A stretch of 64,000 nucleotides of DNA from Omphiscola glabra (Eukaryota > Mollusca > Gastropoda > Lymnaeidae), in assembly GCA_964017045.1 (NCBI GenBank), contig OZ024802.1, positions 13,404,435 to 13,468,434 on the forward strand. Reading direction: 5' to 3'. Of this stretch, positions 11,984 to 24,489 are shown in pieces (the stretch's first letter is position 1; every line of letters begins with the position of its first letter). Position numbers and translations under genes: made by a program. A model generated the notes under the pieces. It saw only the letters and a program-made list of their open reading frames with translations, ran no database searches and was not told where the DNA came from.

Positions 11984-13385
11984 TTAACGGCTCCCAGCGG
12001 ATGCTAGGGCAGTTTTGAAGCTCTCGATTGACGTCGAGTTTATGGCGGTATTGTCCAGGTGGTTCCAAGCGATGATTGTTCGTGGGGAAAATGATTGTTT
12101 AAATTGGGCTGCGTTACACCGAAGCACAGTGAAGCATTTACTATTGTTCCGGATGTAATTGCTTATGAGGTTGTCAGAGGTGAAGTCAGTGTTTAGTGAG
12201 CGTTTGGCTCCTATTAAGTGACCTGGCTTCTGTGGGGTGAGATACGTGTTTGCTTGTATGGCCGATACTAGTCCCATGACCACTTTATATAGGAATGTGA
12301 AGAGAGCTTTTCTAGTCTGTGTTTGAGTGAGGGTTTGTCAAATCTTTTTAAGAGGGCAGTGACGTAGCCAGGAGTGGTGGATTTGTGGTCACGTTAGACT
12401 CGCTCCATTTTGTTATTCGAGAAGAGAATTCCAAGATTTGGATTATTTGATACTTGTTGGAGAATTGTGTTGTTTGGGGAGTACATATAGGTTGATTTTT
12501 TTTTCCTGAGATGCTCATTGTGTAGCATTTGGTATCGTTAAATTTCTTGCCCAAATTCATAAGGCACTTCAAATCTGCTTGTTGGTGGTTGTGGTCATCG
12601 TAGCCATTTATATCACTGTAGACAAGACAGTCATCTGCAAATAGCCTCACTTGAGATTTTACAGTATCGGGGAAGTCGTGTATGTGACAGAGAAAGGGAC
12701 CCAGCACTGTGCCTTGAGGAATCCCTGAGTCTACGGTGGTTGTGCCTGATCGGACGCAATCTACCTCTACTTGCATACTCCGTTGCGTTAGGAATGTTGT
12801 GGGCCAGGAGTGAAGGTTGCCGGTAATGCCGTAATCGTCGAGCTTGTGTAGAAGAAAGATGTGTGGAACAGTGTCGAAGGCCTTGGAGAAGTCGAGAATT
12901 GTCATATTTACCTGGTTACATTGTCATAGGAGGCAAGGAGGTCATTGGTGGTGACGATTAATTGAGTTTCTGTTGAGAATCCAGAGCTGAAAACGTGGTT
13001 TAGGTTGGTCAAAATGTTGTAGTGTTCAATGTGGTTCATGATGTGGCGACAGATGATGTGTTCTAGGTGGTTCATGATGTGGCGACAGATGATGTGTTCT
13101 AGGTGGTTCATGATGTGGCGACAGATGATGTGTTCAAGTTGGTTCATGATGTGGCGACAGATGATGTGTTCAAGGTGGTTCATGATGTGGCGACAGATGA
13201 TGTGTTCAAGGTGGTTCATGATGTGGCGACAGATGATGTGTTCTAGGTGGTTCATGATGTGGCGACAGATGATGTGTTCAAGGTGGTTCATGATGTGGCG
13301 ACAGATGATGTGTTCAAGGTGGTTCATGATGTGGCGACAGATGATGTGTTCTAGAATTTTGCATGGGACGGATATGTTATGATAT
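11984..13385 (-). pseudogene. Jockey-like non-LTR retrotransposon, RT remnant
   Basis: Decayed reverse-transcriptase segment. Reading down the minus strand, the fingers region contains CKILEHIICRHIMNHLEH, then block A TILDFSKAFDTVPH (near 12900-12860), SGIPQGTVLGP and the catalytic FADDCLVY motif. A frameshift follows after about residue 110 of the RT core, and a C-terminal piece continues at 11984-12283 (SFSPRTIIAWNHLDNTA). The 5' end stops near 13385. Within the fingers region a 12-residue segment has expanded about nine-fold (13028-13353). Motif style suggests a Jockey-type element; clade is inferred by eye. A second copy fragment lies at 55660-55960. Not functional as it stands. Confidence 0.85.
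13028..13353 (-). repeat. 36-bp in-frame tandem repeat within RT
   Basis: About nine copies of a 36-bp unit, which encodes MNHLEHIICRHI in the RT frame. The single ancestral segment reads LEHIICRHIMNHLEH, so the unit is bounded by a short LEH-coding direct repeat that could seed slippage. Confidence 0.95.
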
Positions 13386-13970
13386 AAACGCCGTTACCAC
13401 CCCGGCTCATCTGCAATCCATAGAGCAAAATACACACAAATGAATTTAAAAAATTTAAAATTCTCTCAAGGGAAGTTGAGCTTTCGTGACTTCTTAAGCT
13501 GATTTAGACCCAGCAGCGGCGTCAACACAGAAGGGAACGGAAGCAGCTGCTTACAATCTGATTTGGGATTTTTTTTCTCTACAAAAATGGGAGTGGAATT
13601 ATACTTATTTGTTTAAATTAAGCATTTTTTTTTTTTTTTGGTCAATGTGACAAACTCTTAGGACATAGAGTATTCTTTAAGAGAATAAACCTGAAAAACA
13701 ATCTTTAAATGTTATCAGTTGTCCTGGTGTAGATGGGAAATGAACTCAAATTAACCCGTTTGTAAGAGACACATTTTCACCACACAGCAACCTGGCCGCC
13801 AGTCTTACAACCGAATGTTTTAGTTTTAAAGTTGAAAAATAAAATGGTAATAGTCCATTTAATTTTATTTTTCATTTTTCAATAATTTGCTTTGCTGGTA
13901 ATGTTGTGAATTATTGAGTCACTAGCGATATTATAATCATTTGTTATCATTATAAAATAGTCGTTTGTTA
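13386..13970. other. Spacer, nothing recognised
   Basis: AT-rich sequence between two retrotransposon remnants. Confidence 0.5.
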
Positions 13971-13971
13971 T

Positions 13972-15660
13972 GTTTGATTGATTGATTGATTGGATACTTC
14001 TATAGCGCTGGTATCCATGCTACTTTAGCATGCTCACTGCGCTCTGGTTTCATCAAATCTATTAAACAAAAAAGTCTTGAAATGTTTCCTAAATGATTGT
14101 CTATCCTTGTCAGTACTCCTCAAAGATGGAGCTAAACTATTCCATAACTTTGGCGCTACCGCTTCAAAAGAGCGCACTCCGTACGACTTTTTTTCTGTGT
14201 TCATCCACACTGGGAATTTTCAGTAAGGACTGAGTTGAGGACCGCAGGTTCTTTAAGGTAGCATGTTTATAAAGCAGTTCTTTCAGATATTCCAGTGCAG
14301 AGCCTTCTATGCAGCTGTACGCCAAGGACAGAATCTTGTAGTCAATGCGCTCACTAATAGGAACCCAATGGAGATCTCGTAGAACTGGGGTGATGTGGTC
14401 TGATCTCTTTTTCTGCGACACAATGCGTGCTGCAGAATTTTGCACCTTCTGGAGTCTCTGAATTTGATTCTGAGGCAAACCCCACAAACAACTGTTACAA
14501 TAATCTAATCTTGACTGGATTATAGTTACCGCTACAGCATTGGCTGTTCTCTTATTGAGTTGAGGACGCAGCTGACCCAAGGTGCGTAGATGACAGAAGC
14601 ATGCCTTGACTACAGAACTGATATGTGGAATCATTCTGAGTTTACTATCAATATAAAAACCAAGGTCTCGTACAGTGGAGGACAACGGGATCTCTGATTC
14701 ACCAATTTTTATTGATATGATAGAAACTTTCCGAAGATTTGCGTTTGAGCCACAAACAATTGTCTCAGTCTTGTCATCATTTAGTTTTAGTCTGTTTGAT
14801 GACATCCACTCTTTTACAGCAAGACAGCAGTCCTCGACAGCCCGAACAGCAGCAGCAAACTCCAAGGGATTAGGGTGGAAACACTTGTACAGTTCTGTAT
14901 CATCAGCAAATATTTTGAGCGAAATACCATGACTTTCAATAATTTTGCCCAGCTGGCTAGCGTATATGGAGAACAGAATAGGTCCTAAAACCGAGCCCTG
15001 TGGCACACCGCATGTAACGGAAGTGTCCATGGCAGATGCCTGCTTCACTACAATACGCTGAGTCCTGTCAGTCAGATAAGAAAAAAGCCAGCGAAGTGCA
15101 GTTCCATAGATGCCTACTTCGTTCTGAAGTCTTGACAGAAGACGCTCATGGTCAATTACATCAAAAGCAGCACTGAGGTCCAACAGGACCAATACTGTCA
15201 GATCGCCACGATCAGCACCACAAAGAACATCATTCATGACACGGAGGATTGCAGTCTCACAGCTGTGCTCAGGTCGATATGCAGATTGAAACTTATCAAG
15301 CAAGTCATAAGTGTTTAGATGCTGCATAAGCTGCTGTGACACAACTCTCTCAAGAATCTTAGATACAAAGGGGAGATTGGAGACCGGGCGAAAATTCTTG
15401 CAGTTATTTGGGCCCAGGCAAATTTTTTTTAAGTAGAGGCTTAACGGCCGCTGTCTTGAAGAGATGTGGGACTGTGGCAGACTGAAGGCGACTGAAGAGA
15501 TGTGGGACTGTAGCAGACTGAAGGCTATTGAAGAGATGTGGGACTGTAGCAGACTGAAGGCTACCGAAGAGATGTGGGACTGTAGCAGACTGAAGGCTAA
15601 TATTCACGATGTTGACCAGTACAGGGAGCAAGATTTCCAGACACTCCAAAACCAGCGGTG
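13972..15660 (-). pseudogene. L2/CR1-like non-LTR retrotransposon, 5'-truncated
   Basis: The main frame (14164-15342) encodes a long, intact RT core: SAYRPEHSCETAI, block A DLSAAFDVIDH (residues ~55-65), GVPQGSVLGP (~112-121), FADDTELY (~145-152) and the C-terminal RLQKVQNSAARIV region typical of L2/CR1 elements. Upstream, a 1-base insertion in an A run near 15410 shifts the frame, and the N-terminal piece carries a four-fold 36-bp expansion. The 3' end at 13972-13995 is the tetranucleotide (CAAT)n on the minus strand, next to a TAGCGCTAT-type tail; short microsatellite tails are usual for this group. The 5' end is lost near 15660, so there is no endonuclease domain. Confidence 0.88.
15461..15600 (-). 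repeat. 36-bp in-frame tandem repeat within RT
   Basis: Four copies of a 36-bp unit encoding SLQSATVPHLF plus one variable residue, lying in the N-terminal part of the L2/CR1-like RT. It is independent in sequence from the 36-bp array in the Jockey-like element. Confidence 0.93.
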
Positions 15661-16344
15661 GTTTGGAGCCGGTTCGGTCAGGTTCGTGCGAACCGTTAGT
15701 TCAAAATAATAATCCCCTAATCGTAATTTGACTGACTGTGGCGGTCACCGATATGGCATAAGGGGACATACTAATTGCGAACCCTTTGTTACGAATTTGG
15801 CAATACACCGCTGTCCAAAACTATCTTGGTTGGGATAGGATTGACAATAGAAGATGTAGATTTAGATACCGTGATTATTTGTCTTAAGAAGTGGCACAGC
15901 AGACTTACTCATTGACGTCAATATCAAGACAAAACATAGACAGGGTACAAATGCCTGTGTCTAAAAATTGGCTTCCACCACTCGGGGAGGGGGGTGACGC
16001 CCCTGAGACCTATTATAAAAATTACGGTCCTGCATATTTCAGACATTGGTGCAGAAAATTGTAGAAATGACAAAAAAAAAAAAAAAAAGGCTTTTAAACA
16101 ATCCAACTATGTTGGACACACAGTGATGTACATTTAAATGACACATTACACAAGGAAAGCTGCCGGCTTACCACTGTTAGGGTGTGTGACAAAATCATCC
16201 GGGTACCGGTAGACTGTCGAGTTTTCTACGAGAGTCTGCATAGAAAAAGCTTTTCTTTAGAGCATCTTTTGGCTGGTAATGAATTTTGTTTGCCTTTGTA
16301 GTTAAAGAATTCCTTAGAGTTTATTATCTGATCTTTTCATGAAA
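15661..16344. other. Spacer, nothing recognised
   Basis: Mixed-composition sequence with an A18 run near 16071. No coding or element ends that I can bound. Confidence 0.45.
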
Positions 16345-16465
16345 ATAATATTGACAATGTTATATATTGACAATTTTATATATTGAAAATGTTATATATT
16401 GACAATTTTATATATTCACAATGTTGTATAATCACAAAGTTATATATTCACAATGTTAGACCAAT
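16345..16465. repeat. ~17-bp AT-rich tandem repeat
   Basis: Six to seven degenerate copies related to ATATATTGACAATGTT. Confidence 0.8.
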
Positions 16466-17349
16466 TTAAAAAAAAAATTGTTTTTTAAACTCCTTGAAAC
16501 GACCCAATCTTTTATAACACAAATTGGCTCATTACTCCAACTAGCTACTTAAACAACACTACTTTTAATAGTTAAAAAAGAGAAATTATTATAGAACACC
16601 AGTTTATCGCCCGCCCCTAACACATATATAATTTTTTAAACATTTTCTAATTTTCTTATAAAATTAATTTTTTTAAATGGCTCTTAAATTGTGAAAATGA
16701 TTTTTTAGAGAGTTCGAATCCTCTTAAAGCAATTATGTTGGTGCATCAAAGCATTTCCGGAAATGTACAGAAAATATAAAATTGCATTCAAAATTCCAGA
16801 CTGTATCAGCGTTTAAACACTGTGTAATCCAATAGTTGAAATAGTTATTCCTCATAGAATCACCTACTTTCCCGTCTGACACAAATAGTGACATCTGGAA
16901 ACATATCACACAAGAAGTGATTCGAAAATACAACACATGTTTTAGGACGTGTTCAGCATTCAGATGTTTGAATAGCTGGAACTCGTCTTTGAGATCAAAC
17001 CGCTGAGGATGGCGGCTTTAGAAAGGGTTGTGTTGAAGAGCAGGTCTTCAGATACATTGAGACAGGGGCGTTTTCAAGAAGATGTGGGTCGGTTTTATTC
17101 GAATTTATAATTATAGTGCAATCTTTATTTTAGCCATTGTTATACAAGGAGACCCCCCCCCGACCCCCCCCCCCGACCCCCCCCCCCCCCCCCGTGGTGC
17201 TAGATGGTACTGGCCCGTTGAACACTTCCGGTTTCAGGATGCGGTAAATGACTAAAGCAATGTGGTCGGTGGAGGTAATGTGTCGCGGTGACCTCTCTTG
17301 ACATTTGTTGGGTGTCCGCCCCTGAGAACGAGAGCGGGAGAAATGATTC
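16466..17349. other. AT-rich spacer with poly-C block
   Basis: No gene recognised. Interrupted C runs lie at 17153-17194. Confidence 0.45.
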
Positions 17350-17354
17350 GCTTG

Positions 17355-17475
17355 ACCTGGCACAGGAGGGTGTTGATAGAATACACCACCGTTGGATACT
17401 GAAAGGAAATTTAATGAATACGCCTAGTGGTATTAGGTGCAATTATATATAATCTTTGAATGGGAGTGGGCCATG
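17355..17475. repeat. Dispersed repeat copy B
   Basis: About 120 bases closely matching 11641-11765 in the same orientation, including CCTGGCACAGG and the AATCTTTGAATGGGAGTGGG segment. Confidence 0.75.
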
Positions 17476-17574
17476 AGATTGGGTGTACAAAAGGGAGTAG
17501 GAATAATTTTCAAGATGCTTGAATATGTTGTTAAATAAGTTTTTTAACCGATCAGTCGGAGGAGGTAAATGACT

Positions 17575-17935
17575 ACTTCCCTGGGAACTCAACGGTCATG
17601 GAGAAGGTAAAGGACTATCCCTTAGGAGACTCTCGTGTCATGGAGGTAAAGGAGGACTTCCCGGGGAACTCAACGGTCACGGAGGAGGTAAAGGACTGCT
17701 TCTCGGAGGGCTCAATGGTCCCCGAGGACGTAAAGGACTACCCCCGGGGACTCAAGTGTCATGGAGAAGGTAAAGGACTATCCCTTAGGGGACTCTAGGG
17801 TCATGGAGGTAAAGGAGGACTTCCCGGGGGACTCAACGGTCACGGAGCAGGTAAAGGACTGTTTCTCGGAGGGCTCAATGGTCCCCGAGGACGTAAAGAA
17901 CTACCCCCGGGGACTCAAGGGTCATGGGAGGGACG
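17575..17935. repeat. 163-bp higher-order tandem duplication
   Basis: Two copies offset by exactly 163 bases (17598 and 17761). Each is built of about five diverged ~33-bp units around GTAAAGGACTA. Since 163 is not a multiple of three, the second copy restarts the same translation in another frame, which argues against a real protein. Confidence 0.85.
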
Positions 17936-18360
17936 GGTCTAAGCAACCATTAAAGAAAATTAAAGCGTGCATATTAAGATGAAGACACCGGCGCTGATTT
18001 CATTGAGTACTCTCCCCTGACATATTTACACCTACATTAAAAAAACAAACAAAATCTTTGTAAGTAAATGTTCAATATATAAATATATATATAATTCAAA
18101 TGTTGATATTTTAATATTTCATTTAGTTTTGTTCTACCCTTAAAATATCATTTCCCTTGCTCGAATATTTTTATTTTTTTATTTTAATCAAATTTTGGGA
18201 TCGCCATTTTTTGCATTGAAGGGACCCCGCCCACCCACACACACACACAGACGAGTATCCCAACAAAAATATACATCTTACAAGGATATAATCGAGTGAT
18301 GTTAACATTTTAAGAGGGAAGTGTCCACTTTCTCAAACTGAATATCTCAGGGTGACGACA
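17936..18360. other. AT-rich spacer
   Basis: Nothing recognised beyond a short (CA)n near 18238. Confidence 0.5.
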
Positions 18361-18580
18361 AGACCGTCTTTATCTGACGAACTAGACCGTCTTTATCTGA
18401 CGAACTAGACCGTCTTTGTCTGACGAACTGGACCGTCTTTGTCCGACGAACTAGACCGTCTTTATCTGATGAACTAGACCGTCTTTATCTGGAAACGATG
18501 GTCTTAATTTAGACACAGCTGTCTTAATTTAGACACGGACGTTTTTTAATTTGGGTACGGGTGTCTTAATTTGGATATAC
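18361..18580. repeat. Two adjacent arrays, 23 bp then 20 bp
   Basis: About six copies of GACCGTCTTTATCTGACGAA plus CTA, followed by about four copies of a unit containing GTCTTAATTTAGACAC. The second array shares GTCTT with the first and may derive from it. Confidence 0.85.
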
Positions 18581-19429
18581 ACTTTAGATCAGAAAATAAT
18601 GTCTACCAAATTTTCTGTTTAGCAAAAATATTTTTAAAACAACAATAAAACTGTAAGACGGGATGACATAATAATCTGGATGGGCGTGGCCTAGAAATAA
18701 AGTAAAACAAGATAGGACAATAATGAGTGACGGTGTAGGCAGCTGGGTATGGATGTCATCAAAACCATGGAATGATAGGGAAGGCCTGTATTTCAAAAGT
18801 TGATAGCTAGTAAATAAAGAGCTTAAATTTGTTTTAAAAAAATATTATTTTTAATGTAATTACATTTGATTTAAAAAAAAACAGCTTTGATTTATTTGTC
18901 GAAATAAAGGAGACAACTTGTATAATTAAGATATGCTATTTTGTCGTCGATTATTGCCCTTTAATTTTTCGAAAGTTGATCTTATAGAATTTTAAAATGA
19001 CACACGGTGGCTAAGTAACTTTTTAAACCATTATATTCTTAATAAAACGTTTAGATGCTATTTTCGATAACGGTAATAAAATACTGGACAGAATATATTT
19101 TCTGTTACCGTAGAGATATAGATCATTTGATTTGTGATATTCTTCGTTAAAGGAAGGGGAAAAAATTACAACCCAAACGTCAAACCAACTTGAAATATTT
19201 TTTTTTTGTAATTGAAACGTTAACAAATTAAGTATATGCAAGAAGTAAAGAATGACAGAACTGAAGGAAATTAAGAGAAGTCAAAGAAAATCTAATGGTG
19301 GCCTAAATTATCAATATCACATCCATTCAGTAGCCCGGTCAACATCCTATTAATTCACATAATCAGTTAACAAAGTCTCTTAACCCATTTTTACCCCCCC
19401 CCCCCACACTAATCACTAGATAAGTTCCC
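18581..19429. other. AT-rich spacer
   Basis: Nothing recognised. Confidence 0.5.
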
Positions 19430-19825
19430 CATTCAGTCACCACATCAGTCATACCATTACTTACACAATAAATCAATCAGAAAATAAATCACTTATTCAG
19501 TCAATCACACAATCACTCATTGACTTACTCAAACAATCACTCAAACAATCCATCACATCATCATTTATGCAATAACTCATACAACGAAATCACTCATACA
19601 ATCATTCACACAATCACTCGTACAATCACTCTTAAAATCACGCATACTATCATACAACCACAAACACAATCATACAATCACTCATAGAACACCTCATACT
19701 ATCATACAATCCCTCATTTAATCGCTCATACTGTCATTCACACAATCATTCATACTATCTTACAGTAACTCATATTATCACTTATACAATTACTAATACC
19801 ATCACTTCATCATTCATACAATCAC
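19430..19825. repeat. Degenerate ~13-bp repeat
   Basis: A 400-bp stretch of AATCACTCATAC-like units with variable length and many substitutions; an old array. Confidence 0.8.
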
Positions 19826-19939
19826 TTACCCCAAATATCACTGATGTCGTCATCAAGTCTGACAACTGACCGCCTGTAACGCCTAGACGGGAACCGTGGA
19901 GGCGGGACATAAGTAGCCACCTCCCTGCTTCTAGAGCTT

Positions 19940-20105
19940 GCACACGACATGGTTCCCTTGGACAGGTAGGTTCCACGTCGGACAGTTTGGTTCCCTGTGC
20001 AGCTAAGTTTCTTGGGCAGTTAGGTTCTGATGGACAGTTAAGTTTCCCCACGACAGCTAGGCTCCTCTTACTGTTATGTTCCCTGGACAGTTCCACTCCT
20101 CTCAT
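19940..20105. repeat. Degenerate ~20-bp repeat
   Basis: Seven or so diverged copies around GGACAGTTAGGTTCC. Confidence 0.65.
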
Positions 20106-20329
20106 AGGTTAACGATGTCTGCTTCGTTTCTTTGGGTTCAGATCCCTATATTTCTAATGTAGTTAGAATGGAACCTTAGATCCCTGCTGTCCACTACATC
20201 ATTCTCAACTAGCTGGACGACTTGACCACGTAAGGCTGTAAAACTGACCAAGTCATCACTCGCGTCATTTGTCAACAATTTCTATCTAATAAGTGTTTCA
20301 AAAAAGTAATTTTACTGTAAGTTTCATCA

Positions 20330-20490
20330 GAGATACGATACATTGGAACTGTCTCACCATCAGAGATTATGATAAATTAGAATTGTCATACCATCAGAGA
20401 TATGATACATTGGAAATTGTCAGCATCATCGGAGATTACGATACATTGGAATTGTCACACCATCAGAGATACGACATATTGGCATTGTCA
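20330..20490. repeat. ~34-bp tandem repeat, ~5 copies
   Basis: Unit containing CATCAGAGATACGATACATT and GGAATTGTCACAC. Confidence 0.85.
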
Positions 20491-21255
20491 CATGAAACGC
20501 CACCGCCTCTATCACAAGGCCTGGGGCCTAGGGCCTAGGTCAGTAATTTCCATAAAAAATAACCCCTCTTGAAATGTACTATTTCTACCTTTCACTCACA
20601 GGGACAGTTCATAACTGAATGCCAGACTCGCTGCCCCATCTTATCAGATTCCATCAGAACCGCCAGCTGTACCCTAAAAATGGGAATTGATCATATTAAA
20701 TACAGAATAATATAAACGCAACAGAACGTCACGTGACCATAACAATAATTTAAACAAGGACTCTGACGGACATCGTCTTAGTTTGAGAGCCCTTGAAAGG
20801 GTCGTATGTTTAAAACTACTTGCGTCGTTGTAGATTATAAACTCATAGGTTAATTACTGGGATAATCATGGGCAGGACCATTCGAAGTGGAGGGGGTGGT
20901 GAATGGGGCACTCCCCTCGGGCGCCAAAATAAGGGGGGTGGGCAAAATCGTCTTTAGACAGGACATTTGTAGTAAATTAAACGATAACATGTCTTATACT
21001 TTACAAAATCGCCATGTTACTGGCTTGCCCAGGGCGGCACATTTTTTCTATAGCAGTGTGCCGTTTTCAGGTTTTCACCCCAGGCGCCCCTCTTTCGGCA
21101 CGGGTCTTTTCTTGGGTATGGGACCCCTGAGATAGTCGTAGGTTCAAATCCCCATGTGATATTCCATTGGTGCTCTATTTTAGGAGACACATGGCTACCA
21201 TTACCTACACATGTTGCATCTATTGTAAACTAACACCATAAAACTTGGAACAAGA
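20491..21255. other. Spacer with possible MITE fragment
   Basis: No gene. The G-rich segment 20880-21125, with GGGCGCCAAAAT and GGCTTGCCCAGGGCG, resembles the CCCGGGCGC-type hAT MITE at 26519, but ends cannot be defined. A GTAGGTTCAAATCCCC stretch at 21139 resembles a Pol III B box without an A box. Confidence 0.35.
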
Positions 21256-21728
21256 AATCCGACACACGAACTGATAGAGGCGTCACCAGGGGTGATCACA
21301 TGAAACCAGGAGCTAATCCGACACACGAACTGATAGAGGCGTCACCAGGGGTGATCACATGAAACCAGGAGCTAATCCGACACACGAACTGATAGAGGCG
21401 TCACCAGGGGTGAACACATGAAACCTGGAGCTAATCCGACACACGAACTGATAGAGGCGTCACCATGGGTGATCACATGAAACCAGGAGCTAATCCGACA
21501 CACGAACTGATAGAGACGTCACCAGGGGTGATCACATGAAACCAGGAGCTAATCCGACACACGAACTGATAGAGGCGTCACCAGGGGTGAACACATGAAA
21601 CCAGGAGCTAATCCGACACACGAACTGATAGAGGCGTCACCAGGGGTGATCACATGAAACCAGGAGCTAATCCGACACACGAACTGATAGAGACGTCACC
21701 AAGATGATCACATGAAACCAGGAGCTAA
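21256..21728. repeat. 59-bp tandem repeat, 8 copies
   Basis: Long units containing AATCCGACACACGAACTGAT and CACATGAAACCAGGAGCT, more than 95% alike by eye. Confidence 0.96.
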
Positions 21729-22344
21729 AACCCTTTTTTTGCTATTCACTACGCGTGTCACTCTGTCTTGTCCTTCTATTCCCGCCTGTTCTCGACTTAA
21801 CACACATACACAGTCAAGTCCAGGCCACCGAGGTCACCTGTGATGGGGAGAGGGGGGGGTGCAAGTCGGACAAGACCAGGTGTCAGGGCAGTATGGTAAA
21901 TGGCAGTGAAAAGATCAGATAAACATGTTGGTATGTAAACACATTATTCGCATTTGTCCAGATTTCCCCCCGAAATCTAGATATTAGACACACGGGGCCA
22001 GGAGTCTGATAGCTGCTAACCAGGCTAAGACGATTCATGTTTAAAAATGACCTCTTACATTTGTACCCACGGGTTTCCATAAAACCAATCAATTTCTCTG
22101 ATACTCTGATCGATTTTCATACATTTTCAAATAACGTTAATCTGCCACAACAGTTTTGTGTAGGGATTTGTAGCATGATTTATGTTTTTGACAGTTGGGA
22201 CATTTTTTTGTTAGCTTGTTTTTTGTTTGTTTTTTTTAAAGGGGGAAGGGGTGTTTGACGGAGTAAAGAATTGTGTTAATTATTTTCAGTAACCCGTTTT
22301 ATAAACTAGGCCATCGAAATGCATGTAACAGCAAAGAGCCGATA
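21729..22344. other. Spacer, nothing recognised
   Basis: No supportable gene. A G-rich run lies near 21849. Confidence 0.45.
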
Positions 22345-22945
22345 TAAGAGTGTGGGCAACATAGCTGGTAGAGGAGTGAGGGCAACATAGCTGTTAGAAG
22401 TGTAGTCATAGCTGATAGAGGAGTGGGGCAATATAGCTGTTAAAAGAGTCGGGCAAAATAGTTGGTAGATGAGGGATGGCAACGTAGGTGGTAGAAGAGT
22501 GGTGCCAACATAACTGGTAGAAGAGTGGTGCCAACATAGCTGGTAGAAGAGTGGTGGCAAAATGGCTGGTAGAAGAGTGGTATCAACATAGCTGGTAGTA
22601 GAGTGGTATCAACATAGCTGGTAGAAGAGTGGTGCCAACATAGCTGGTAGAAGAGTGGTGCCAACATAGCTGGTAGAAGAGTGGTGCTAACATAGCTGGT
22701 AGAAGAGTGGTGCCAACATAGCTGGTAGAAGAGTGGTATCAACATAGCTGGTAGAAGAGTAGTGGCAACATAGCTGGTAATGAGTGGTGGCAACATACCT
22801 GATAGAAGAGTGGGGGCAACATAGCTGGTAGAAGAGTAGGGCAATATAGCTGATAGAAGAGTGGGGGCAACATAGCTGGTAGAAGAATGGGGCAATATAG
22901 CTGATAGAAGAGTGGGGGAAAAAATAGCTGGTAGAAGAGTGGGGC
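22345..22945. repeat. 26-27-bp tandem repeat, ~23 copies
   Basis: Units around CATAGCTGGTAGAAGAGTGG. Copies alternate between several variants and vary in length. Long minus-strand frames across it are repeat artefacts. Confidence 0.95.
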
Positions 22946-23460
22946 GGTAGTGCAGGACGTGATTGTAAGAACAGTGCTGTAGTAAAGTGTAGTGTGTTGA
23001 CTGTACTGTCATATCTCCGCCCCATACGCCATACACATGTGATGGTTTCATTTGGACATATTATGATTTCAAAAGACATATTATTATGATCCACTCCCCC
23101 CTCCCCCCCCCCCCAAACTCACACCTATTCTCTCCGCCATTACGCCGAGACGTCCCAGACCGCTTCATTTACGATACCACAAGGGATACAACTCTGAAAG
23201 GATACTTACAATTTTTATCAGGGGTTATACTTTACTTTTACCACAGCCCCAGCTTTAAGCAGTGTAGAATTATTCGTTTCGTTTTGTTTTTGTTGTTTTT
23301 TACACATAAATACCATTCCCATTTTTTTACCATTTAATGCACCCACTATTTTAAACCGCTCCATTCTACCATGGAATATTATTCATGCAACTCGTCTTAC
23401 GGCCACTAGATTGTACACATTTTTTGTCCTCCTTATTGTTATCAGGTAAACCGATTAAAA
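22946..23460. other. Spacer, nothing recognised
   Basis: C-rich run near 23091-23114, otherwise AT-rich. Confidence 0.45.
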
Positions 23461-23647
23461 CAGTGGTTCTCAACTTTTCTCATGCCGCGACCCTTTAATA
23501 AAGTTTCCCATGTTGTGTCCCCCCCCCCCATTAACATTATTTTCGTTGCTTCATCATAACTATGTTTTTTAGATGGTCTTAGGCCACCCCTGTGCGAGGG
23601 TCGTTCGACCCTAAAAGGGGTCGCGATCCACAGGTTGAGAACCGCTG
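23461..23647. mobile_element. hAT MITE, complete, 187 bp
   Basis: Begins CAGTGGTTCTCAAC and ends GTTGAGAACCGCTG, a 14-bp imperfect TIR of the common CAGNGGTTCTCAA hAT type. The flanking octamers GATTAAAA and GATGAAGG match at 5 of 8 positions, consistent with a decayed 8-bp duplication. A truncated relative is at 6895-7058. Confidence 0.85.
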
Positions 23648-24489
23648 GATGAAGGGAATGGGAAAACAAACAAATTAAAATCCACGTAACCATTTTACGA
23701 GTGTGAATATAGCGTTGTAATATAATCCAGGCAGTCGCTCATTGAGCGGGGTGACTGTTATACGATTAGGGTTCTGGAAGAGAGGGCTCTCAAACGGTGA
23801 TAATTTTGTGTACCAGTTAAATAGACCGCTGAGAATTCATGTACCTCATGAACATAATTCCCATGTCGGACTGTATATCTGCGTACCTGCCTTGAACAAC
23901 GTAATGTACCATCGGTGGTACATGTATCCCAATTTGAGAATCCCCGATCTAAAGAAAATTCACTATATTTTATGATTTAGCATAAACGGGCGAAGAGAAG
24001 CCACATGGCTCAATACCAGCGTACCTCGTTGTTTACTGCAGTTTACATTAAATAAAAGAAAGCACGTAGGCTGTGCATTCGGGGTTCATTGTCAATTATT
24101 GGTTTCATCGTATTCGTAGAAATGATAAGGAGACATAACGTAATGTCATTTGTCATACGTCATTACGTGCTATGTGCATAATGAGTTATTTATTAAACAA
24201 CCCATAAGAATGAAGTTTTTCATATAAACACTTTATAAAATGTAACATCAAGCTGAAAGTTTGATAAAAAAAACACGCTTTCAAGTAACGCACTGTACGA
24301 GAATCCCAATGAGTATCCCCCCTCCCCCCAACCAAACCAAGGCTCGCAACCACATATTAATATTCTAATGACCCACCCACTTTAACACCGCAGATTTATT
24401 TCACCAACTATTTAAGAAAAACAAAAGAAAATATTACGCACCAAACGCCCTTGCGATAATTTTTTTTTTTTCAAAAATGAATCTCCATT
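23648..24489. other. Spacer, nothing recognised
   Basis: The short open frame at 23742-23975 has no recognisable domain. Confidence 0.45.

Noticed and set aside
16705..16728. Isolated Pol III B-box (GAGTTCGAATCCTC)
   Set aside because: No A box at a suitable distance and no tRNA or SINE body; likely chance.
17598..17982. Tandemly duplicated small protein (MEKVKDYPLGDSRVMEVKED)
   Set aside because: The 163-base duplication restarts the same peptide in a different frame and there is no intact gene structure around it.
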